Assembly (NCBI GenBank): GCA_018401735.1
Contig: JAGYKI010000008.1
Location: forward strand, 62,001-126,000
Length of the DNA: 64,000 bases
Source of the DNA: Schleiferiaceae bacterium
Lineage (GTDB): Bacteria > Bacteroidota > Bacteroidia > Flavobacteriales > Schleiferiaceae
Direction: 5' to 3'
The stretch's first letter is position 1; the number at the start of each line of letters is the position of its first letter. Positions 1 through 9,277 of this stretch are shown here, one piece after another. Position numbers and translations under genes: made by a program. The notes beneath the pieces were generated by a model. It made no database searches, was not told where the DNA came from, and saw only the letters and a program-made list of their open reading frames with translations.

Positions 1-1161
1 CGTCTTACTTTTATTCTGGTTAATATCCTTCTTATGGTATTATTGGCGAGCATTGTTCTCTCCTTTAATGCGGGCTTAATCTATCTCATACCCTTTGCTA
101 TTTTACCGATGGTAATGCGTTCTTTCTTTGAAACGCGTTTAGCTCTTTTCGTGCACTTAGTAGCGATGTTAATCATTGGTTTTCAGGTGCCTAATAGTTT
201 TGAGTTTATCTTCTTACAAATTGTAGCGGGTGTATTTTCGGTATTGATGGTAAATAACCTCTACCGTCGAAAAGACCTCTTTTTAACCGGTGGGAAAATC
301 ACCTTGGTTTATGCCGTTTCCTATTTTAGTTTGGCGATATTACAGGAAGGTAGCGTGAAAACCATCGACTACGGTGTTTTCGCTTATTTTGTGGGCAATG
401 GTTTGCTTACGCTGATTTCTTTCCCTTTAATTTACTTCCAAGAAAAGATATTTGGTTTTGTTTCGGAGATTTCTCTTTTGGAGCTTAGTGATACCAATAA
501 TCCGCTTTTACGCGAGCTGGCGGAAACTGCACCGGGTACTTTTCAGCACAGTATGCAGGTGGCCAATTTAACCGAGAATGCCATTATTGCGATTGGCGGA
601 AATGCTTTATTGGCGCGCACTGGAGCTTTGTATCACGACATTGGGAAAATGCAAAGTCCCATGTATTTTATTGAGAATCAGAGCACGGGTATTAATCCTC
701 ACGATGAGCTAAGCTTTGAAGAAAGCGCCGAAATAATAATTGGCCACGTTAGCGCGGGAATTTCTTTGGCGAAACGCAATAAACTGCCCGACTTACTAAT
801 TGATTTTATTCGTACCCACCATGGAACTTCTATGGTAATGTATTTCTACAAACAATACATCCGCGATTTCCCTGAAGATAAAGCTGCTAGTGAGCGCTTT
901 ACTTATCCTGGACCAAAACCCTTTTCTAAGGAAACGGCGGTTTTAATGATGGCCGATACCGTGGAAGCGGCTTCACGCAGTATTCAGAATCCAGACCACG
1001 ATAAAATTGACCAATTAGTGGAGCGTCTCATTGATCATCAGATTAATGATGGGCAATTTGAAAACGCTCCCATCACCTTACGGGAGATAAGGAGCGTTAA
1101 AAAGATTTTCAAGAAGATGTTAATGAACATCTACCACGTGAGGATTAAGTACCCTGATTAA
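1..1161 (+). CDS. 7TM-HD family phosphohydrolase (PgpH-like), 5' truncated by window edge
   Basis: The reading frame is open from base 1, so the start codon lies upstream of the window; the first internal ATG is at 34. The visible part begins with about five hydrophobic membrane segments (to roughly base 450), followed by a cytoplasmic HD domain. The HD metal site shows as HSMQVAN (from about base 547), the His-Asp pair in YHDIGKM (634-639) and a downstream RTHHGTS. This order matches the C-terminal half of the 7TMR-HDED/PgpH family, whose characterised members hydrolyse cyclic di-AMP to pApA at the inner face of the membrane. The extracellular 7TM-HDED domain would lie outside the window. 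The family is clear; the substrate is inferred from homologues. The stop codon overlaps the edge of the repeat element that follows. Confidence 0.9.
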   Translation, partial: RLTFILVNILLMVLLASIVLSFNAGLIYLIPFAILPMVMRSFFETRLALFVHLVAMLIIGFQVPNSFEFIFLQIVAGVFSVLMVNNLYRRKDLFLTGGKITLVYAVSYFSLAILQEGSVKTIDYGVFAYFVGNGLLTLISFPLIYFQEKIFGFVSEISLLELSDTNNPLLRELAETAPGTFQHSMQVANLTENAIIAIGGNALLARTGALYHDIGKMQSPMYFIENQSTGINPHDELSFEESAEIIIGHVSAGISLAKRNKLPDLLIDFIRTHHGTSMVMYFYKQYIRDFPEDKAASERFTYPGPKPFSKETAVLMMADTVEAASRSIQNPDHDKIDQLVERLIDHQINDGQFENAPITLREIRSVKKIFKKMLMNIYHVRIKYPD

Positions 1162-1163
1162 CT

Positions 1164-1426
1164 AACCTGAGTTCGATGTAAAATTAGGCCTCAGACCTCT
1201 TGTAAATAGCGGGTTTTAAGCCGAAGCGCTGAAGCAATAGCGGGCTATTGCGAAGGGCTAAGGCGCTAAAAAATGCTTTTTAGAAGAGGCTTAGAAGTTT
1301 TTTCCAATAAAAGCGAAAACCCTGCATCTAGTTCATTTGCTGTAGCCTGCTACAGCTGCGCGATCCAGACTAGTCTTTTCCTTTTATTGAAAATCTGAGG
1401 CTATAATTTTAGGTCGAATTCAGGTT
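1164..1426. repeat. Non-coding element with imperfect terminal inverted repeats (copy 1, complete)
   Basis: A 263-bp non-coding block. Its left end (1164-1195) and the reverse complement of its right end (1394-1426) match at about 28 of 33 aligned positions; both begin AACCTGA and end GCCTCAGA. The 4-bp sequence AACT lies directly outside both ends (1160-1163 and 1427-1430), as a target duplication would. Inside is a perfect stem GCAATAGC-GG-GCTATTGC (1234-1251), with AGCGCT and GGCGCT flanking it. The element has no ORF. It resembles a MITE or a REP/BIME-type repeat; I cannot assign it to a known family. A second copy lies 400 bp away and a degraded one at 50360. Confidence 0.7.
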
Positions 1427-1441
1427 AACTAGGAACTCTGC

Positions 1442-1801
1442 TTAGGATTCTATTTCAGAATCTTCAAGATCTTCGGAGTTTTCAAAGTCTTCTTCACCCT
1501 CTTCTGCATAAGCTTGACTTATCCCGTGTTCACCGTACAGTAAGTCGTAAGATTCTAATTTCGGGGTAATTTCAATTTCGCTTACTTCAAAGTACCGCTG
1601 ATAATAGTTATCATATTGCTTTAAAAAGCCTTCTTGGTTAGTGAGTAATAAGAGGTTTTCACTGCTTTGATCTTTAAGCAGCGCTAATTTTCCGCGTTTT
1701 TCTTTCCATATATACTGATTGGGGATTAGGGGAATTTTCGCCAAGAAAGCAAAGTCACTAGCAATTAAGCTGCGTTTTGGCTTCAATAAAAGGTGTTTCA
1801 T
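1442..1801 (-). CDS. Hypothetical protein with acidic C-terminal tail
   Basis: The gene encodes 119 residues with no family I recognise. It starts with a basic, leucine-rich segment (MKHLLLKPKR) that is not a convincing signal peptide. A mixed alpha/beta-looking middle follows, rich in Tyr and Gln around residues 60-72, and the last 25 residues are almost entirely Glu, Asp and Ser. The composition suggests a small soluble cytoplasmic protein. It is the only gene between two copies of the same non-coding repeat (1164-1426 and 1835-2022). Codon use looks like that of its neighbours, so it is probably a real gene, but no function can be given. Confidence 0.6.
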   Translation of the reverse strand: MKHLLLKPKRSLIASDFAFLAKIPLIPNQYIWKEKRGKLALLKDQSSENLLLLTNQEGFLKQYDNYYQRYFEVSEIEITPKLESYDLLYGEHGISQAYAEEGEEDFENSEDLEDSEIES

Positions 1802-1834
1802 AGTGTAAAAATAGATTTTTCTAAAATACTAAAT

Positions 1835-2022
1835 AACGTGAATCCGACCTAAAATCAGGCCTCAGACCCCTTATAAATAGTGGAATTCAAGCCTATGCAG
1901 TGAAGCAATAGCGGGCTATTGCGCGAAGCAGAGGCGCGGAAAGCCGCTTTTAGAAGGGGTACAAATGGATTTTCCAATAAAAGTAAAAATACTTCATCTA
2001 GTTCATTCAGCTATAGCTGCCT
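1835..2022. repeat. Same non-coding repeat element, copy 2 (right end missing)
   Basis: The left end (1835-1866) matches the left end of copy 1 at about 26 of 32 positions, in the same orientation. The same central stem GCAATAGC-GG-GCTATTGC recurs at 1905-1922, as do the later stretches CCAATAAAAG and CATCTAGTTCATT. Similarity fades near 2020, and the right inverted end is not present before the stop codon of the next gene at 2048. This copy is therefore truncated, or a shorter variant. Confidence 0.65.
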
Positions 2023-2047
2023 TAAAAAGTTATAGGCATTAAAAGGC

Positions 2048-4441
2048 CTACAACTTCAAAAGTTGATAGCTAAACTCATTAATCTTAATTACATACTGTC
2101 CCGCTTTGAGCGAACCCAGGTCAATTTGCATTTTCTCACGATTCTCCGCACTAAAGCTTTTAACCATTTCTAGGCTGCCGCGCTGGTTAAATATTTGTAC
2201 AAAAACATCGGGGTCCGTGCCCTTATTTTTTATCGTTATAAAACCTTTACTGGGATTTGGGAAAAACTCATAATACTTCTTAGCAGTGGGCTCGGAAATA
2301 ATGCTAATACTCTCTGCGGTATTGGCGAAAACATAGTCGCCGTTCTCTACTTGGCTTAGTTCAAAGCTGCCGATGCGCGAATTACTACTGGCGACTTTTT
2401 TGCTTTGGTAAGGATAAATATTCCATTGCTCATTGCCTTTGGCACGGAATAAAAGTACCAGCGAATCATTACCATTTTGGAGTAGTGCTTCCTCCGCTTT
2501 ACCAGTACTGCCTTCAAATCGAATTTCCGCTTTTAAACTAGATTGGGCTAAGCCTATTTTTTGAATGGTAAAATAGCGCTGGCTCGCAAGGCGAAAATCG
2601 AAAGCGTTGGCCGACTGCTTTTCCGCTTGCACCAGATGTTGCATTAAAATTACCGAACCTGAGTCTACATAATTATCGCAATTAATAGTTATCGGGCTAT
2701 AGGCCGCTCCTTGCGCACCGCTCGCTGCAATCTTTAAATGATCTACTCCCGTTGCAGTGAGCAAGCCACCACTATAGGAGGCTAAAACAGCCACTGGTAC
2801 AAAATTGAGGCTGAAGTTATGCGAACTTAAGGCGCCGCTGTGGCTAAAGTTGTGATGCCGTATTTGGCCATTCGCGCCAAAGAAGCTTACATCAACAGGC
2901 ACATTATTATAATAAGCGGGGGCTTCGTATAAGCGCTGTTTTAATTGAAAATTCACTTGCTGGTTGCTAGTAGAATAGCTCCAATCGTTGACTGAAAATT
3001 GCGGGAAGCCGGCATTGTAAATCCAATCTGTACCGAAGTTACTTATATTGGCTTGACCGCTAATAGCCTGCAGTTCCGCTAAAAAGCTTGCGCTAGATAG
3101 GTTCTGATAAGCATACTTGTTAAAGATGCTATCGAGGGTGCTAAAGAATAAATTGTCGCCTAAATAATGACGCAGGTTATGCCCCACCATGGCCCCTTTT
3201 TGATAGGTATGAAATCCGTAAACATATTCGTGGGGCATGGCGTAAAGCGGACGGAAAACTCCACCATCTTGCTTGTGTGCATTATTTAAAACGGCCCAAG
3301 CATTAGATCTTACTACTTCCAAATAGCGCGCGCGGTTGTAAACTTTTTCTTGGTAAAGATGACTGCAAAATTCAGCCATCCCTTCGTTAATCCACATATC
3401 ATCGGCGCTTTCGCAGGTAATGAGATTGCCAAACCAATGATGGGCCAGTTCATGCGCCATAATATCTTCGCCCGTAAGGTTGCCATTGATAAGGCTAATA
3501 GGGTAGTGAATGCTGGTAGCATGTTCCATGGCTCCCACGGTGGTAGCGGCATAGCCAATGCGGGGCCAACGGTAGGCACCAAAGTAGTCTTCGAAAGCAT
3601 GGAAGGTGGCTTTGAGGTTTTGAAAAGAGCTTTTCAAATTAGCTGTATCAGCGGCCTTGGCGGCCAGAAGAATGGACTTAACTCCCTCAATTCCTTGCAC
3701 AGTATCTTCTAAAAACTGGTAATTTGCCAAAGCAAAACTGGCTAAATAGGTGGGAATTTCTTCGCTTAAATAACTGTTGCTTAAAATCGTATCTCCCACA
3801 AGGGGCACGCGCAAAATGCTATCGCCAATAAGCATGGGCACTAAGGGACTTTTACTTTTTACGGAAATAGCATAACTCGATTTCTCTACAAAATTGTCGT
3901 AACAAGGAAACCATGCGCGCCCAAAAGTATGCGGGTTGGAAGCGAAGCCCACGCCCAAATTGTAATAATAGCCTTGCGCCGCATGAAAGCCACCCCAGTT
4001 GGAGGCATCGGTTTTCGGGTAGCCATTGTAGTAGATATGCAGGTAATCTAGACTTGAACTGAGGTTCAAAGACGGATCAAAATCAACACTAAGCAGGGAG
4101 TCGTTATAAGTAAAAGTAAAGTTGCTATTAGCCTGCCCATTCCCATCTATGTAAATGATAGAGTCCACTTGCAGTAGATGTAAATCTAAATTAAGCTTAG
4201 TGACTCCCGAAATTTTAGGATTGAAAAAGATCTTAGCATTGGCTTTAAAAACCTGATTGGCAATGCCTGTTAAGTCAAGATTGATTTGATAATGCTGAAT
4301 ATCAAAAGTGTCACTTTTTGCATTATTGTTAATGCTGGGGCTACTCATAGCACTAAGGGCCTGCTTGGTATCCATGCAATTATACTGAGCCTTCAATCCG
4401 AAGGCGGTGAAAAACAATAGAGCGAAAGTTATTTTTTGCAT
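2048..4441 (-). CDS. Secreted M1 family metallopeptidase with T9SS sorting domain
   Basis: This is a zinc aminopeptidase of the M1 (gluzincin) family. The N-terminal beta domain is followed by the catalytic domain with HELAHHW (HEXXH, about residues 330-334) and the third zinc ligand Glu 18 residues later in WINEGMAEF. The substrate-side motif reads GAMEH instead of the usual GxMEN. The last ~75 residues (YEFFPNPSKGF onward) form a type A T9SS sorting domain, so the protein should cross the outer membrane and be cell-attached or released. I chose the ATG at 4441 because it begins directly with a signal peptide (MQKITFALLFFTAFGLKAQ); an in-frame ATG at 4462 would add seven residues in front. 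It is the last gene of a minus-strand run, 31 bp after the beta-propeller gene. Confidence 0.9.
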   Translation of the reverse strand: MQKITFALLFFTAFGLKAQYNCMDTKQALSAMSSPSINNNAKSDTFDIQHYQINLDLTGIANQVFKANAKIFFNPKISGVTKLNLDLHLLQVDSIIYIDGNGQANSNFTFTYNDSLLSVDFDPSLNLSSSLDYLHIYYNGYPKTDASNWGGFHAAQGYYYNLGVGFASNPHTFGRAWFPCYDNFVEKSSYAISVKSKSPLVPMLIGDSILRVPLVGDTILSNSYLSEEIPTYLASFALANYQFLEDTVQGIEGVKSILLAAKAADTANLKSSFQNLKATFHAFEDYFGAYRWPRIGYAATTVGAMEHATSIHYPISLINGNLTGEDIMAHELAHHWFGNLITCESADDMWINEGMAEFCSHLYQEKVYNRARYLEVVRSNAWAVLNNAHKQDGGVFRPLYAMPHEYVYGFHTYQKGAMVGHNLRHYLGDNLFFSTLDSIFNKYAYQNLSSASFLAELQAISGQANISNFGTDWIYNAGFPQFSVNDWSYSTSNQQVNFQLKQRLYEAPAYYNNVPVDVSFFGANGQIRHHNFSHSGALSSHNFSLNFVPVAVLASYSGGLLTATGVDHLKIAASGAQGAAYSPITINCDNYVDSGSVILMQHLVQAEKQSANAFDFRLASQRYFTIQKIGLAQSSLKAEIRFEGSTGKAEEALLQNGNDSLVLLFRAKGNEQWNIYPYQSKKVASSNSRIGSFELSQVENGDYVFANTAESISIISEPTAKKYYEFFPNPSKGFITIKNKGTDPDVFVQIFNQRGSLEMVKSFSAENREKMQIDLGSLKAGQYVIKINEFSYQLLKL

Positions 4442-4472
4442 GAAGGTAACTTTAAGTATCAAGGTGATTTTT

Positions 4473-7400
4473 TTAATAACGAATTACTGTTTTCTGCCAG
4501 CTATCGCCTGCATCATTTTGGATGCGAAGGAAATAGCTTCCAGCCGCCTGTGGTAATTCAAATTCGTAAGTACTGCTATTTTCCAAAACTGGCCAAGCGC
4601 GGATTAAAGCGCCGGCGGCATCGAATAATTCTAGTTTATAAGTACCTGCTTGCGGCCATTTTAGGTAGACTTTTCCATCGCTTGGATTGGGGTAAAGATT
4701 TAAATGAGAGGGAAGCATTTCTTCTAAACCAATGTTTTGTAAAAATATACAGGCACTGGTGTCGCTGCAATTTCCTATGCTAATAATTACAGCGTAGGAG
4801 GCATTGGGTGCGTTATAATTAACTGGATCGAAGATAGCTTGAGTAGCACCAGGAATGATAGTATCATTGTCGCAGTTTATCCACTGATATTGAGCGTTTG
4901 TTTGCTGAGCTGCCGCATTAAAACCATTGCTAGCTACGTTTAGGTCGAGGCTATCAATTTGCAGATTTATTTCTAAGATTGAATCGCAACCGCTGCTGCT
5001 TTGCAAAGTATCGAAATATTGCCCGCTACTGTAGTAAGAACTGCCCGCTAGCACGATGGAATCACAGCTTTGCAGGGAGAGCGTTTGATAGTAGCTGGTA
5101 TTGATAATTAAGTCGAGAATATAGATTGAATCGCATCCCGCGAAAGCGGAAACTAAGGAATCGTAATAAACGCCACTTTGATGATAAACCGTTCCTCGCC
5201 AAGTATAATTATCGCAAGCACTAATGGCTAAGGTGTCGGTAAAAGTGGAGCTTAGGTTTAGATCTAATTGATAAATGGAGTCGCATCCCGCCAGACTTTG
5301 CAAGCTGTCAAAATAAACGCCACTTTGATGATAAACCGTCCCTCGCCAAGTATAATTATCGCAAGCACTAATGGCTAAAGTATCGGTAAAGGAGAAGTTT
5401 AGATTCAGGTCTAATTGATAAATGGAGTCACAACCAGCTTGACTTTGTAGGCTATCAAAATAAACGCCACTTTGGTTAAATGTCTTTCCTCGCCAGGAGA
5501 AGGAGTTGCAAGCAGAAATACTTAGCAGGCTATCGAAGCGGGGTGAAATTTGTAAATCGAGACTGATAATAGAGTCGCAGCCCGCTTGGGTAAAAAGCTG
5601 TTGTTGATACCAGCCACTCTGATTAAGAACTCTATTAAACCAAGTGTAGGATCCACAGGCCTGTGCCTGAACTGTATCGTAGGATGTAGGACAAGGGCCA
5701 GCATTCCCCAATTTTACTAGAAACCCATCTTGATCACCAAAGCTGCGTAAGATTTGTTCTTGGGCGGGGTGGGGATTAAAATCGACACTATTTCCGAAAT
5801 AGCCGCTTAATAGGGTTTGCCCATTAAAATGATCGACGCTAAAAGCTTCGTCTTCCGCGAGATTGCCAAAACTTAAGCCTTGCACAAAATTACCCGCGGT
5901 ATCGAGCACTTGTAAGTAGATATCTCGGCGCGCCACGGCCGTGGCAAAAAGAGTGTCCGCGTTAGGGTTAAGATCAATAGTATTGTAAAAACTACCAACA
6001 TGAAATACCAGGCCGTTTTTAACTTGCAAGCCATAACCAATATCATTATTGCTACCGCCCAGTTGTTTGGCCCATATGAAACTCCCGTTAGGATCGAGTT
6101 TTAAAATAAAAGCATCGGTGGCTCCGGCGCTGCTTAAGGTGTCGAGTTGGGGCGGATTGAAGTCGACCGTTCCTTCAAACTCGCCTGTTATGTAAAGATT
6201 ACCTTGACTGTCTTCGCAGATGTCGCGCGCTCCTTCAAAGTTACGTTGCCCGTAGGTGCGTACCCATTGGAAAGCGCCGCTGCTATTGTATTTTGTTATA
6301 AATATGTCATTAGTACCGAAGCTAGAGCTGCGATTGAGTACAGCGCTGCCTGGGTCAAAATCGACCGTGTTGCGGTAGGATCCACCGAGGTAAAAATCGC
6401 CATTGCTAGCGGCTAAGGTGCTTAGTCCATATTCATTGCTACTGCCATCTACAATTTGTTCCCAAACTAGGCCTTGAGCGCTATCATAAACTGCTAAAAA
6501 AGCCGCGCGATTGGAAGCAATAGGTGTGGTATTTACTCCATCCAGACTGATGCTTCCCTGATAAAGTCCCGCCACGGCAATTTGGGCGGAGGCATTTACC
6601 GACAGGTCATTAATAAAAGCAAAACCAGGATTTCCCGTTATATTTTGAATCCAGAGAAGATCTCCTTGTGGGCTGTACTTGGCCAGAAATGCGGCCAAAT
6701 TAGCTTGTCCGACAAGACTATCGCTTTGACCTTGGTTATTAAAATAAAGTTTACCCTCGTATTCACCAGCTAAATATAGGTTTCCCGCTGGGTCTTCGGC
6801 AATGGCCATACCTTTATCTGTATTTAGACCGCCCAGGCTTAAAGCCCAATCGAGGCTCAGGTTGTTTTGATATTGCGCTAAATAAATATCTTCTTCGCCA
6901 TAAGAATTTAGCCATGTTTCCCCCGTATCTAGATCAAAATCAACTCGGCCGCTGAAAAAACCTGTGCTAAGAATTTTGCCGTTTTGTAAGAAAATAGACT
7001 TTTTAGCTTGATCATTGCCACCTTCGCTATCTTCCGTTGCCCAGGCCGTATCGAAGGCCGTGCTTGTATAAGAAGCAAAAAACGAATTAGCATTATTTGT
7101 AGCAGGACTACTGAGGTTGAAGGCAGTTCCGGCAGGGTTGAAGTTTGTTAAACCATAAAGGCCTCCACCTGCCCAAACTTTGTGATTTGGCGCCAGAGCG
7201 AGGGCATTTATTTTACTAAAACCAGCGCCAGCGATTTGCCGCACTTGGTGAAATGCACCATTGCTCGCATTATAAGCAGCAAAAAAGCCATCGCCTCCCA
7301 GAGCGCTTAGGTTTTGGCTAGCGTTGGGGTCGGGATCAAAGTCGACTGTTAGGGCAAAATAACCACCAAAATAAATTATTCCCGCAGGATCATACATTAG

Positions 7401-8504
7401 GTCGTAAACCTGATCGGTAGAAGTAGATCCGAAAGTATGTCCCCACTGAAATTGTGCGGCCGTGTCCAGCACGGTAAGAAATATATCGGGAAGCGAGCTA
7501 GCACCTATTTGCACTGGATTTAAACCAGCTGGATCAAGTTGAATGTTATTGCGAAAAGTGCCAGTAAGGGCCAATAGCGTATCTCCAATTAAGATCATAT
7601 CTACGCCTAGATCGGTGGAGCTACCAGCAATTTTTTTCGCCCATTTAAAATTACGGTTGACATCGTATTTAGCCACAAAAACATCATTTCCACCACTGCT
7701 CACCAAAGTGCTTAGAGGGCTGAGAGAAAAGGTGATAGTACTGGTGTAGTCGCCATTGATATAATAATTTCCCTGGGCATCGATAGCTAAGGCGCGTGCA
7801 TTATCGAAGCCAATGCCAGTAATACTTTGAACCCAATTAAAATTCCCTTGGGCAGTATCGTAGGCGGCCATAAAAATGTCGCCAGCTCCCGCGGATATCT
7901 GCAAAGAGGAGGGCTGACTGGCCTCAAATAAAAGGGAATCGCCAAAATGCCCCAAAACTACTATTTCGCCAGCGGGATTGATTTCCAGATCGATACCAGT
8001 ATCGATGCCTGTACCAGCAAAACGTTTGGCCCACTGGAAATTTCCTTGTCCGTCAAATTTTGCCACATAACCATCGGCGTCATTTGGACTAATACCACTA
8101 AGGCGCCCTTGGGGATGTTGGGCATCAAAAATTACGGCGTCAATAAAACTACCGGTGAGATAAATATTATCCTGAGCATCGATTTTAAAGCCATATAGAT
8201 TTATATCACGGTTACTTCTTAAAACCCTCCACCAGATTAAGGTTCCTTGGCTATCGTAACGTAAGAAGTACGATTCACCGCCACTTTCTGTACTGCTGGC
8301 AAGAAAACTAGTAGCGCTATCGGGATCAAAATCTATCAGTCCTTCAAATTGTCCCGTGGCAAGAATGTCGCCATTAGAAAAGAAGGCTAAGTTTTCACAT
8401 TCGTCATCATCACCTTCGCCATCACCAAAATTAAAGCCATTAAGGAAATCGAAATTTTGGGCCGATACACCAAAACTTAGTAAAAGCAAGATTAGGATTC
8501 GCAT
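4473..8504 (-). CDS. Giant SBBP/beta-propeller T9SS surface protein with internal repeats
   Basis: The protein has 1343 residues with a signal peptide (MRILILLLLSFGVSAQ). Residues ~20-920 are many ~60-residue repeats of the SBBP type, recognisable by recurring phrases such as GNLYITGEF, VDFDP and FLAKYSP; these are expected to fold as beta-propellers. Residues ~930-1185 hold five tandem ~48-residue modules with the pattern CDNYTW...SGVY.DSL...GCDSI. A T9SS type A sorting domain closes the protein (NLYPNPSDGKVYL onward). Such proteins are secreted through T9SS and are usually surface adhesins or structural proteins; no enzymatic motif is visible. It lies 11 bp downstream of rlmB in the same direction. 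Confidence 0.85.
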   Translation of the reverse strand: MRILILLLLSFGVSAQNFDFLNGFNFGDGEGDDDECENLAFFSNGDILATGQFEGLIDFDPDSATSFLASSTESGGESYFLRYDSQGTLIWWRVLRSNRDINLYGFKIDAQDNIYLTGSFIDAVIFDAQHPQGRLSGISPNDADGYVAKFDGQGNFQWAKRFAGTGIDTGIDLEINPAGEIVVLGHFGDSLLFEASQPSSLQISAGAGDIFMAAYDTAQGNFNWVQSITGIGFDNARALAIDAQGNYYINGDYTSTITFSLSPLSTLVSSGGNDVFVAKYDVNRNFKWAKKIAGSSTDLGVDMILIGDTLLALTGTFRNNIQLDPAGLNPVQIGASSLPDIFLTVLDTAAQFQWGHTFGSTSTDQVYDLMYDPAGIIYFGGYFALTVDFDPDPNASQNLSALGGDGFFAAYNASNGAFHQVRQIAGAGFSKINALALAPNHKVWAGGGLYGLTNFNPAGTAFNLSSPATNNANSFFASYTSTAFDTAWATEDSEGGNDQAKKSIFLQNGKILSTGFFSGRVDFDLDTGETWLNSYGEEDIYLAQYQNNLSLDWALSLGGLNTDKGMAIAEDPAGNLYLAGEYEGKLYFNNQGQSDSLVGQANLAAFLAKYSPQGDLLWIQNITGNPGFAFINDLSVNASAQIAVAGLYQGSISLDGVNTTPIASNRAAFLAVYDSAQGLVWEQIVDGSSNEYGLSTLAASNGDFYLGGSYRNTVDFDPGSAVLNRSSSFGTNDIFITKYNSSGAFQWVRTYGQRNFEGARDICEDSQGNLYITGEFEGTVDFNPPQLDTLSSAGATDAFILKLDPNGSFIWAKQLGGSNNDIGYGLQVKNGLVFHVGSFYNTIDLNPNADTLFATAVARRDIYLQVLDTAGNFVQGLSFGNLAEDEAFSVDHFNGQTLLSGYFGNSVDFNPHPAQEQILRSFGDQDGFLVKLGNAGPCPTSYDTVQAQACGSYTWFNRVLNQSGWYQQQLFTQAGCDSIISLDLQISPRFDSLLSISACNSFSWRGKTFNQSGVYFDSLQSQAGCDSIYQLDLNLNFSFTDTLAISACDNYTWRGTVYHQSGVYFDSLQSLAGCDSIYQLDLNLSSTFTDTLAISACDNYTWRGTVYHQSGVYYDSLVSAFAGCDSIYILDLIINTSYYQTLSLQSCDSIVLAGSSYYSSGQYFDTLQSSSGCDSILEINLQIDSLDLNVASNGFNAAAQQTNAQYQWINCDNDTIIPGATQAIFDPVNYNAPNASYAVIISIGNCSDTSACIFLQNIGLEEMLPSHLNLYPNPSDGKVYLKWPQAGTYKLELFDAAGALIRAWPVLENSSTYEFELPQAAGSYFLRIQNDAGDSWQKTVIRY
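4950..5660 (-). repeat. Five tandem ~48-codon repeats inside the beta-propeller gene
   Basis: Five consecutive modules each carry an initial Cys, an aromatic residue, SGxYxDSL and GCDSI. Units 3 and 4 are nearly identical at the DNA level: 5165-5243 and 5312-5390 (offset 147 bp, 49 codons) differ at about 3 of 79 positions. The other units have diverged, so this pair is the product of a recent duplication or of gene conversion. Confidence 0.8.
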
Positions 8505-8515
8505 GGGATGGGTTT

Positions 8516-9277
8516 TTATTTTTCCAAACTTCTTTGTCGTACTATTTCATATAAAACCGCTCCCGCGGCAACAGATACATTTAAAGACCCCACTTTTCCG
8601 AGCATGGGTAATTTAACTACCAGGTCTGCGGCTTTTAATCTTTCCGGAGCTATACCTTTATCTTCCGAACCCATTATTATGGCTAGGGGACCAGTAAGGT
8701 CGGATTCGAAGCTAGTGGTTTGAGTTTTTTCGCTACACGCTACCACCCGAATACCGCTCATTTGCAGCCAGGTAACCGTTTCGTTAAGATTGGATTCTTT
8801 GCAAAGGGGTAAGTGGTTTAGCGCTCCTGCAGAAGCCTTCATAGCATCGAGATTTACCGAGGCCGAATTTTTTGTAGTGGCAACGATAGCATGGGCACCC
8901 ACCGCATCTGCCGTACGAGCGATGGCGCCAAAATTACGGACATCACTTACACGGTCGAGAATCACAATTAAGGGATCTTCTCCTTTTTCGAAGGTAGATT
9001 GCACCACCTCTTTCAAATCTACGGAAGTAACGGCGCTTATATGCGCCACCACACCCTGATGGTTTTTACGGGTAAACTTATCTAAGCGCGACTTAGGCAC
9101 TACGGCATAAGGCAGCTTGCTAGTTTTTAATATATCCCATAGCTCCTTAAAAAGCTGCCCTTGCAGATTTTGTTGGAGGTAAATTTTATCGATTTCAGTT
9201 CCTGCTTCAATGGCTTCGAGCAGGGGCCTAATACCACATAGGATTTCGGCTTCGTTGTTGGAGTTGGTCTTGTGCAT
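8516..9277 (-). CDS. rlmB: SpoU-family 23S rRNA (guanosine-2'-O-)-methyltransferase RlmB
   Basis: This is an AdoMet-dependent 2'-O-ribose methyltransferase with a trefoil-knot (SPOUT) fold. All three SpoU motifs are present: motif 1 as VRNFGAIARTADAVGA, motif 2 as IIMGSEDKGI and motif 3 as LPMLGKVGSLNVSVAAG. The N-terminal RNA-binding domain begins AEILCGIRPLLEAIEAG. The frame is open up to 9352, but the ATG at 9277 (MHKTNSNN) places the conserved N-terminus correctly and still overlaps the upstream GWxTD gene by 50 bp. The homologue in E. coli methylates G2251 of 23S rRNA; the exact target here is inferred. Confidence 0.9.
   Translation of the reverse strand: MHKTNSNNEAEILCGIRPLLEAIEAGTEIDKIYLQQNLQGQLFKELWDILKTSKLPYAVVPKSRLDKFTRKNHQGVVAHISAVTSVDLKEVVQSTFEKGEDPLIVILDRVSDVRNFGAIARTADAVGAHAIVATTKNSASVNLDAMKASAGALNHLPLCKESNLNETVTWLQMSGIRVVACSEKTQTTSFESDLTGPLAIIMGSEDKGIAPERLKAADLVVKLPMLGKVGSLNVSVAAGAVLYEIVRQRSLEK

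Noticed and set aside
1160..2047. Composite transposon made of two repeat copies around the acidic gene
   Set aside because: Copy 2 lacks its right end, there is no transposase, and both copies are non-coding; co-mobilisation cannot be supported from this sequence.
3313..3712. Open frames on both strands inside the M1 peptidase gene (95 and 120 codons)
   Set aside because: They lie in other frames or on the opposite strand of a well-supported catalytic domain and have no recognisable motifs; they are shadows of the real gene.
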